In this document: positions 1-4,475 of the stretch, in pieces
How positions within the stretch are numbered: position 1 is the first letter of the stretch
Layout of the letters: every line of letters starts with the position of its first letter
DNA from: an uncultured Eubacteriales bacterium
GTDB lineage: Bacteria; Bacillota; Clostridia; Oscillospirales; Acutalibacteraceae
Assembly (NCBI GenBank): GCA_900321905.1
Contig: ONXZ01000048.1
Coordinates: forward strand, 1 to 8,293
Reading direction: 5' to 3'
DNA: 8,293 nucleotides
Translations under genes and position numbers: made by a program
The notes under the pieces: generated by a model
What the model saw: only the letters and a program-made list of their open reading frames with translations
What the model was told of the DNA's origin: nothing
Database searches by the model: none

Positions 1-1136
1 CCCGGAACAAGCAGGTCAGTTGCCGCAACAGTCTTGCCGTCGTCGTTCTGTTTCATATAGAAAGACTTAATGCCTTTTGGATAGTTGATAAGGAATACAG
101 GTTTTTTGTAAACCTTCTCGGTGATATAGCGCTCGTGCTCACTCTGCAAATCGCTGCCCCACTCAACGGGGAACTCAAACTTGACGTCTGCCTTTTGCAG
201 AATTTCGATAGCGTCTGTGTAGTCAACAACTTCAAAGTCGCTGTTTACAACTGACAGCAGTTTATCGGTAAGACCCTTTTCAAATCTCTGCTCAAAGAAA
301 GCGAGTTCGTCAGGGCATTTTTCCATATAATCTTTAACGATATATTTTATCATATCTTCTGCGATTTCAATAAGGTCAGGCAGTTCGCAAAACGCAATTT
401 CAGGCTCAACGTGCCAGAACTCTGCAACATGGCGCTGGGTGTTGGAGTTTTCCGCTCTAAACGATGGACCGAAGGTGTAAATTTTGCCCATACCCATGGC
501 TGCCATTTCGCCCTCTAACTGACCTGAAACCGACAGACCCGTTTTTTGACCGAAGAAGTCGTCAGCGTAGTAATCTTCCTCGTTTTCATACTTGTCGCTG
601 TAACCGATTGTGGTTACCTGGAACATTTCGCCTGCGCCCTCGCAGTCAGAGCCTGTAATCAGCGGAGTGTTGATGTAAACATAGCCGCGCTCCTGGAAAA
701 ATCTGTGTATAGCCGCTGCCATCACGCTGCGCACGCGAAGCACTGCGTTAAAGGTGTTTGTGCGCACTCTGATGTGTGGCATTTCGCGCAGAGTTTCAAG
801 TTTCTGAAACTTCTTTTGCAGCGGATAATCACCGGGGCAAACGCCGAGCAATGTAATCTCTTTTGCGTCAATTTCGTTTGTGTTATTGCGCTCGTTTTTA
901 ACAACTGTGCCTACAACTTTGAGCGACGCACCGAGTTTGGTTGCTTCGCTGTCAACTGCAATGCCGCTGTTTTTGTCAATGACAATCTGCAGGTGCTTGA
1001 GGCTTGTGCCGTCGTTGAGTTCAAGAAACGCAACGTTTTTGCTGTCGCGCGCAGTTCTCACCCAGCCGCAGACAGTGACCTCGCTGCCGATTAAATCTTT
1101 GCTTGTGATAACGTCTTTGATGTCAATGTGTTTCAT
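1..1136 (-). CDS. asnS: Asparaginyl-tRNA synthetase, 3' part beyond the window edge
   Basis: Class II aminoacyl-tRNA synthetase that activates asparagine with ATP and charges tRNA-Asn in the cytoplasm. The visible 378 codons read MKHIDIKDVI at the start, then an N-terminal anticodon-binding OB-fold (about residues 18-100, with VTVCGWVRTARDSKN and FLELNDGT). The catalytic core follows: a motif 1 region around RFFQERGYVYINTP (146-158) and motif 2 around FRAENSNTQRHVAEFWHVEPE (226-246), including R227 and the EFWHVE signature that groups it with AsnRS rather than AspRS. AsnRS is usually about 460 residues, so roughly 85 C-terminal residues, including motif 3, lie outside the window. The ATG at 1134-1136 is supported by an AGGTGG ribosome binding site five bases upstream. 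The T-box leader upstream has an AAC (Asn) specifier, independently supporting the assignment. No frameshift is visible. Confidence 0.97.
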   Translation of the reverse strand, partial: MKHIDIKDVITSKDLIGSEVTVCGWVRTARDSKNVAFLELNDGTSLKHLQIVIDKNSGIAVDSEATKLGASLKVVGTVVKNERNNTNEIDAKEITLLGVCPGDYPLQKKFQKLETLREMPHIRVRTNTFNAVLRVRSVMAAAIHRFFQERGYVYINTPLITGSDCEGAGEMFQVTTIGYSDKYENEEDYYADDFFGQKTGLSVSGQLEGEMAAMGMGKIYTFGPSFRAENSNTQRHVAEFWHVEPEIAFCELPDLIEIAEDMIKYIVKDYMEKCPDELAFFEQRFEKGLTDKLLSVVNSDFEVVDYTDAIEILQKADVKFEFPVEWGSDLQSEHERYITEKVYKKPVFLINYPKGIKSFYMKQNDDGKTVAATDLLVP

Positions 1137-1150
1137 ATAAGCCACCTCTT

Positions 1151-1198
1151 AAAATAAAAAATACAGCCATTCGTCCCTGATTATAGGACGAGCGACTG
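1151..1198 (-). terminator. Regulated intrinsic terminator of the asnS T-box leader
   Basis: On the minus strand a hairpin spans 1198 to 1164: arms CAGTCGCTCGTCC and GGACGAATGGCTG pair with one mismatch and two G-U pairs. A U-rich tract, TATTTTTTATTTT (1163-1151), follows directly. The 5' arm contains the CTCGTCC segment that the antiterminator also needs. This is the default OFF state when tRNA-Asn is charged. Confidence 0.92.
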
Positions 1199-1410
1199 TT
1201 ACCCGTGGTGCCACCTATATTGCTTCTCATAACCTCATCATTAAGGTTTGCTGTATGTTAACGCACAGCTTGCGGCGCCCCTACTCGGCAATGCCTTTCA
1301 GTTTGCGGCTCAAAAGTGTTCTTCATACGGAAGTTACTGCGCGGCTTCCACCGTCCCGCGCTCTCTAAAAGCACTTTTCCGCACTACTTTTCTTCGTCAA
1401 TGCCTTTGTT
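1151..1410 (-). ncRNA. T-box riboswitch leader of asnS (tRNA-Asn sensing)
   Basis: The 5' leader senses uncharged tRNA-Asn and permits asnS transcription when charging is low. On the minus strand the canonical T-box sequence AGGTGGCACCACGGG lies at 1216-1202. Stem I is recognisable: a GGCA/TGCC base (1401-1404 with 1287-1290), an AGTA S-turn strand near its 5' side, an AGAGAG element, and paired GCGG/CCGC plus AAAAGTG/CACTTTT helices. Opposite the S-turn strand, the loop sequence AAAC-TGAA places the specifier AAC (Asn) at 1303-1301. The UGGN bulge is UGGC (1213-1210); its variable base C pairs with G, the usual discriminator base of bacterial tRNA-Asn. The antiterminator (1183-1218) is ATAGG/CCTAT, a 7-base UGGCACC bulge, then ACGGG/CTCGT. 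It shares its 3' strand with the terminator, so the two folds exclude each other. A stem III-like hairpin AACCT/AGGTT precedes the T-box. The transcript start near 1410 is inferred from the promoter. Confidence 0.95.
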
Positions 1411-1416
1411 GCAACT

Positions 1417-1446
1417 ATTATATACCCGTAATGCACTGTTTGTCAA
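1417..1446 (-). promoter_or_regulatory. Sigma-A type promoter of asnS
   Basis: Reading the minus strand, the -35 box is a perfect TTGACA (1446-1441) and the -10 box a perfect TATAAT (1422-1417), with an 18-base spacer. AT-rich sequence lies upstream of the -35 box. Transcription should start near 1410, just before stem I of the T-box leader. Confidence 0.9.
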
Positions 1447-1457
1447 GCCCTTTGTAA

Positions 1458-1610
1458 ATAGACAGTCTTGCAAAAACAGTATATATTTATTACACAGTTG
1501 ATTCTTGTGTTGCGGTTTCAGACGGCGCTGTAGTTAACCTCGGTGCTGCAACAGATAATACTACGCTTACAATAACGGGTAAGCACGCTTCCAAAAACGA
1601 TGTTCCCGGT
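1458..1610 (+). other. Coding-like open frame upstream of the beta-helix gene, without a start codon
   Basis: In the same frame as the beta-helix gene, the sequence stays open from 1458, just after a TAA at 1455-1457, to the GTG at 1611. No in-frame ATG, GTG or TTG occurs in this stretch and no ribosome binding site is visible. From about 1506 the translation looks like genuine beta-helix protein (VAVSDGAVVNLGAATDNT, then TLTITGKHASKND). I read this as the internal coding part of a longer gene whose signal peptide and N-terminus have been lost. Together with the asnS promoter and leader, it accounts for the 474 bases between the asnS start and position 1611. Confidence 0.6.
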
Positions 1611-2285
1611 GTGCTTAATATTTTTAGTCACGGTACAATTAATATGTATAACGGCGTTACTATTAAAGATATTGAAACGAATAACTATTTCGGCGGTGGT
1701 GTGACTATTACGGACGGTTCAACGTTCCATATGTACGGCGGCACTATTGACAATTGCGGCATACAGGGCGGTTCGGTTTGCTACGGCGGCGGTGTTGCTG
1801 CAATTAACGGCGGTTCGTTCATTATGGATGGCGGAACGATTAAAAATTGTTATGCCTATTCCGATTATACTGATACTACTGACCCAAACCGTTGCTTTAC
1901 TGCAGTTGGCGGAGGTGTATTCGTCAGCAACGGCTCATATTTTCAGATGAACGGCGGCACAGTGACAAATTTTAAGGCAACTAATTTCGGTGATGGCATA
2001 GCACTTGATATTTCATACGGTGAGTTGTATAATAGAGGTGTGGGTATGGGTAATCCGCAAAGCCGTGTCGAAATCAATGGCGGTACAATTGACGGCAACA
2101 CAGCATCGGCTGGCGGCGGCAAAACAGGCTCAATCAAGTACAACGCGCTTGCTTACTGCTACACGGTACTTCGCGATACTGAAAGCGGCACGTTTGACGA
2201 GCCTGAAAAGGTAAATCAACTGCGTTCAATGGTAAAAGCAGTTTACCTTTATAACCACTATGCAAACGCATACTTTGAAGGATAA
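1611..2285 (+). CDS. Right-handed beta-helix repeat protein, apparently N-terminally truncated
   Basis: Gly- and Asn-rich repeats resemble the pectate-lyase-like, adhesin-type beta-helix proteins found on the surface of gut Clostridia. Counting from the GTG, three copies of the pattern GGGVxIxxGSxFxMxGGTI occur at residues 28-46, 59-77 and 100-118, and a fourth partial copy (VEINGGTI) at 153-160. A non-repetitive tail of about 50 residues ends in YFEG. The first in-frame start-type codon is GTG at 1611, with ATG at 1644, but neither has a ribosome binding site. The frame is open and protein-like for about 100 bases further upstream, and no signal peptide is encoded. No sortase LPxTG motif, dockerin or membrane anchor is seen. 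The simplest reading is a 5'-deleted remnant next to the asnS promoter, probably not translated from its own signals. The ligand is unknown. Confidence 0.65.
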   Translation: MLNIFSHGTINMYNGVTIKDIETNNYFGGGVTITDGSTFHMYGGTIDNCGIQGGSVCYGGGVAAINGGSFIMDGGTIKNCYAYSDYTDTTDPNRCFTAVGGGVFVSNGSYFQMNGGTVTNFKATNFGDGIALDISYGELYNRGVGMGNPQSRVEINGGTIDGNTASAGGGKTGSIKYNALAYCYTVLRDTESGTFDEPEKVNQLRSMVKAVYLYNHYANAYFEG

Positions 2286-2296
2286 GGGGGATATAA

Positions 2297-2452
2297 ATGA
2301 AAAAGTTTACATATATTGAACCTGAGTTCAAGGTTGTAATCCAAAACACAGAGGACGTACTCACTGCTTCGGGCGGCGAGGACTTCAATATGGCAGGCGA
2401 CCAGCCGCACAAACTGTTTTTCAAAAACACAAACTGGACAATAGAATTTTAA
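2297..2452 (+). CDS. Small protein of 51 residues, function unknown
   Basis: A short gene reading MKKFTYIEPEFKVVIQNTED and then VLTASGGEDF, ending in WTIEF. It is supported by a strong AAGGGGG ribosome binding site (2284-2290) six bases before the ATG, and it begins 11 bases after the stop of the beta-helix frame. It has a Lys start, an acidic middle, no cysteine, no membrane segment and no signal peptide. The layout MKK-x-Y-x-x-P-E-(hydrophobic)-(T/x)ED(V/I)(L/I)TxS resembles, from memory, a loose group of roughly 50-residue hypothetical proteins common in Clostridia; I cannot verify this here. It could be a small regulatory or structural protein or a peptide precursor, but no maturation enzyme gene is adjacent. 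Coding is likely; function is unknown. Confidence 0.72.
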   Translation: MKKFTYIEPEFKVVIQNTEDVLTASGGEDFNMAGDQPHKLFFKNTNWTIEF

Positions 2453-2458
2453 CTACGG

Positions 2459-2487
2459 CAAGGCTCAAACAAATTGTTTGGGCCTTG
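2459..2487 (+). repeat. Perfect 13-bp inverted repeat between the small gene and the transporter gene
   Basis: CAAGGCTCAAACA (2459-2471) pairs fully with TGTTTGGGCCTTG (2475-2487), allowing one G-U pair, around a 3-base loop AAT. It starts 7 bases after the stop of the 51-residue gene. The following bases are TAATTAAA, not a U-run, so it is a weak terminator at best. It could be a partial terminator or a transcript-stabilising hairpin between co-transcribed genes. Confidence 0.75.
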
Positions 2488-2494
2488 TAATTAA

Positions 2495-2501
2495 AGGGGA
2501 G
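2495..2501 (+). promoter_or_regulatory. Ribosome binding site fixing the ATG start at 2505
   Basis: AGGGGAG lies just upstream of the ATG at 2505-2507. The frame is open further upstream to a TTG at 2478, but that codon sits inside the 3' arm of the hairpin and has no Shine-Dalgarno sequence, so ATG 2505 is the chosen start. Confidence 0.8.
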
Positions 2502-2504
2502 CGT

Positions 2505-3428
2505 ATGAATTACAATAAACATGATATGGATATGGAGCCGCTTGGCAGTTCGGGATTTGTACCTTACGATGTCTATGCAAAAAGCAAGCGTAATCAAGCA
2601 AAAAAAGTAGAAACAAAGGGCTCTTTGCCAAAACAAAACCTTGACGAGTCGCTTGCCGATGACGAAAACCTGTATATCGTCAGCCAAAAGCAGGAGGAGC
2701 GCAAAGCGAGCCAATCAGTGCTACTGCGCAAATGCTTTATAGTGTGCGTATGCCTTGTGATGTCGCTTGTGCTGAACTTGTTTTCGTTTCAGGTTCCGTA
2801 CACGCCGTCGCTTGTAAGCATAGATTTTTCATCGTTAGCGGAACTTCTTGCGGCGTTCACGGTGCATCCTTTGATTTCCGTTGCTATAATTCTTTTAAAG
2901 AACGGAGTTTACTGCCTGATAAATCCCGGAGCCGTGCCGAGCGTGCCGGGTAAAATAATTATTAATGTTGCTTTCGTCCTGTTTACATGGCTGTTTTACG
3001 TCTTGTTAACTCGTACCGGAAATAAGGGAGATGGTGACCCTATGACTGCTAAAATCAAGCGCGATTTTTCAAGCGAGAGGGTTTTGCTCTGCGGTACTGC
3101 AAGCGCGTTGGTGACGGCAATTCTGTCGGTGCTAACGTTTAAAACGGTCACGATGCCGCTTGTTGCAAAATACCTGGGGCAGGATATGGATGTGTTTAGC
3201 AAAATTTTGCTGGCTAACTACCGGCAGGCGTTTGACTCCCTGACAGTTCGTTTTGACTTTGTGGCGAAGATTGTGCCGTCTATCGACTCGCTGACTGAAG
3301 CATTGCTGTTTTATAACATAACAATGAACTTTGCAAAATTCTTTATCTCTGCGCTGATAGTTTCAGTCGTGTTTGCAGTAGTGAGAACCTTTATCTACAA
3401 AAACCAAACAGGTTTAGAGCAAAAGTAA
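2505..3428 (+). CDS. ECF transporter S component, RibU-like, with N-terminal extension
   Basis: A 307-residue membrane protein, likely the substrate-binding subunit of an energy-coupling factor vitamin importer that shares EcfA/A'/T modules encoded elsewhere. Residues 1-72 are hydrophilic and highly charged, with no signal peptide. Hydrophobic helices lie at about 74-96, 109-139 (two segments), 149-170, 192-220 and 264-297. The stretch VSIDFSSLAELLAAF-x-x-HPL, then IILLKNGVYCLI (104-139), matches the RibU-family pattern of an LDFSD-like segment followed by helix, G/H-P and L-KN, and the last helix (ALLFYNITMNFAKFFISALI) matches the family C-terminus. Typical RibU proteins are about 190-210 residues, so this one is long, owing to the N-terminal extension and a soluble insertion near 221-262. 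No FMN riboswitch and no riboflavin gene is visible, so riboflavin as substrate is only a family-based guess. It is likely read with the upstream small gene and ends at the terminator at 3440. Confidence 0.8.
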   Translation: MNYNKHDMDMEPLGSSGFVPYDVYAKSKRNQAKKVETKGSLPKQNLDESLADDENLYIVSQKQEERKASQSVLLRKCFIVCVCLVMSLVLNLFSFQVPYTPSLVSIDFSSLAELLAAFTVHPLISVAIILLKNGVYCLINPGAVPSVPGKIIINVAFVLFTWLFYVLLTRTGNKGDGDPMTAKIKRDFSSERVLLCGTASALVTAILSVLTFKTVTMPLVAKYLGQDMDVFSKILLANYRQAFDSLTVRFDFVAKIVPSIDSLTEALLFYNITMNFAKFFISALIVSVVFAVVRTFIYKNQTGLEQK

Positions 3429-3439
3429 ATTTATTCAAC

Positions 3440-3476
3440 AATAACCTTCTGCGGCGGGCGGAAGGTTATTATTTTT
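3440..3476 (+). terminator. Intrinsic terminator after the ECF S-component gene
   Basis: A 10-bp perfect stem (AATAACCTTC at 3440-3449 with GAAGGTTATT at 3461-3470), an 11-base GC-rich loop, then ATTTTT. It lies 11 bases after the TAA and separates the transporter gene from the promoter at 3507. Confidence 0.9.
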
Positions 3477-3506
3477 GCTGTCTGCGCATTAGTTACAACT
3501 CTTTTC

Positions 3507-3535
3507 TTGAAAAAACAGTATTAATCTGTTATAAT
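3507..3535 (+). promoter_or_regulatory. Sigma-A type promoter of the DUF2156-MATE-GNAT-phosphatase operon
   Basis: The -35 box is TTGAAA (3507-3512) and the -10 box a perfect TATAAT (3530-3535), with a 17-base spacer and an extended -10 TG one base before the -10 box. The predicted start is near 3542, giving an AT-rich leader of about 45 bases before the TTG start at 3588. No operator palindrome or riboswitch is evident in that leader. Confidence 0.88.
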
Positions 3536-3575
3536 ATTGTATTATTTATATTTTAATGATTATTTTTACAGATAC

Positions 3576-3579
3576 GGAG
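3576..3579 (+). promoter_or_regulatory. Ribosome binding site supporting the TTG start at 3588
   Basis: GGAG lies 8 bases before TTG 3588. The nearby ATG at 3580 reads into a stop after three codons in another frame. The in-frame TTG at 3537 lies upstream of the expected transcript start and directly after the -10 box, so it cannot serve. TTG 3588 is therefore preferred. Confidence 0.75.
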
Positions 3580-3587
3580 ATGTATTT

Positions 3588-4475
3588 TTGACACTTGATT
3601 CAGACGCGGCGCAGCCGCTGATATTTAAACCGATTGAGTTGTCGCAGATGAGGACGGTTGAGGACATTCGCAAACTGAGCGGCAACACGTTATATGTATA
3701 CAGTTTTGCCTCGCTATTTGCGTGGCAGGCTGACGAGCAGTACGAAATATGTATCGACTCTGACGCTTTTGTGGTTAAAAACAAAGCCGAGGGCGACAGC
3801 GCCTATCTTTTTCCCTGCGGTAGTGACGAGGGCAAAAAGAGACTTGTTGACAGCCTGATTCAGCACGAAAATCCGACTTTTTACACAATAAGCGACGAGG
3901 ACAAAAAATTCCTTGAAAGGGAGTACGGCGGCAAGTTTGAGTTTGAAGAGTGCCGCGACGAATTCTCATACCTTTACGACAAGGACGAGCAAATCACTCT
4001 AAGCGGAAAGGCGTACAAGAGTTTAAGACATCAGATAAACCTCGGCAAAGCAACGGCAACTGAATGGGCAATTGAGCCGTTGACTGCTGATAATTGCAGC
4101 AGAGCGCTTGATATTAACCGCTGCTGGGCAGATTTGCGCAAAGCAGATGACCTTGCCGATGTGCGCGCTGCCGAAACCGCGCTTGAAAATTTTGACGCGC
4201 TTAAAATGTGGGGCTTGATTTTTAATGCCGACGGTGAGGACACTGCGTATATCGCAGGCACTTTTGTAACTCCCGAAATCTTTGATATCGCATTTTGCAA
4301 AGTGCTTGACGGTCGTTGCGACTGCTATATAAAATGGGAACTCTATAACGCCCTGCCCGACGAGGTCAAAACAGTTGACTCGGAGGAGGATTTGGGCATT
4401 GAAGGACTTCGCAGGCACAAACTTCTGCGTCGCCCTAAAGAACTTACGCGTATCTGGAAAGGCAGTATTATATGA
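3588..4475 (+). CDS. DUF2156 family protein (GNAT-fold, phosphatidylglycerol lysyltransferase C-domain-like)
   Basis: A soluble 295-residue protein without membrane segments. It shows the family pattern: an N-terminal region with LYVYSFASLFAWQ (35-47), resembling the (F)SFSNLF-W motif; a middle region with FSYLYDKDEQITLSGKAYKS (126-145), resembling YLY...LSGKK-x-H; and the diagnostic C-terminal SEEDLGIEGLRRHKLLRRP (265-283), matching EEDLGIEGLRKAK. DUF2156 is related to the C-terminal domain of MprF-type lysyl-phosphatidylglycerol synthases. Stand-alone copies lack the flippase half, and their substrates are mostly unknown, so membrane-lipid aminoacylation should not be assumed. It is the first gene after the promoter at 3507, uses a TTG start, and its stop overlaps the next start by four bases (ATGA at 4472-4475), implying translational coupling to the MATE gene. 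Confidence 0.85.
   Translation: MTLDSDAAQPLIFKPIELSQMRTVEDIRKLSGNTLYVYSFASLFAWQADEQYEICIDSDAFVVKNKAEGDSAYLFPCGSDEGKKRLVDSLIQHENPTFYTISDEDKKFLEREYGGKFEFEECRDEFSYLYDKDEQITLSGKAYKSLRHQINLGKATATEWAIEPLTADNCSRALDINRCWADLRKADDLADVRAAETALENFDALKMWGLIFNADGEDTAYIAGTFVTPEIFDIAFCKVLDGRCDCYIKWELYNALPDEVKTVDSEEDLGIEGLRRHKLLRRPKELTRIWKGSII

Noticed and set aside
546..1094. Plus-strand open frame of 182 residues
   Set aside because: It lies entirely antisense to the clear asnS coding sequence; the translation is cysteine-rich with no recognisable domain, and no ribosome binding site supports it.
1289..1407. Direct repeat AAAGGCATTG as a possible insertion-site duplication
   Set aside because: Both copies lie inside the T-box leader, at the feet of stem I, and the intervening sequence is stem I itself rather than a mobile element.
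1611..2285. Beta-helix repeats as a tandem DNA repeat or CRISPR-like array
   Set aside because: The similarity is at protein level (GGG-V-x-I and GGTI spacing); the DNA copies differ, and no conserved repeat and spacer pattern exists.
2478..2504. TTG at 2478 as an upstream start for the ECF S component
   Set aside because: It falls inside the hairpin arm, has no Shine-Dalgarno sequence, and ATG 2505 has AGGGGAG just upstream.
2286..2510. FMN or other riboswitch ahead of the RibU-like gene
   Set aside because: The sequence between the upstream stop and ATG 2505 is only 52 bases, mostly one simple hairpin, with none of the conserved FMN-element motifs.
3537..3587. TTG at 3537 as the start of the DUF2156 protein
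   Set aside because: It begins two bases after the -10 box and before the predicted transcript start; the extra 17 residues are AT-rich and do not resemble the family N-terminus.
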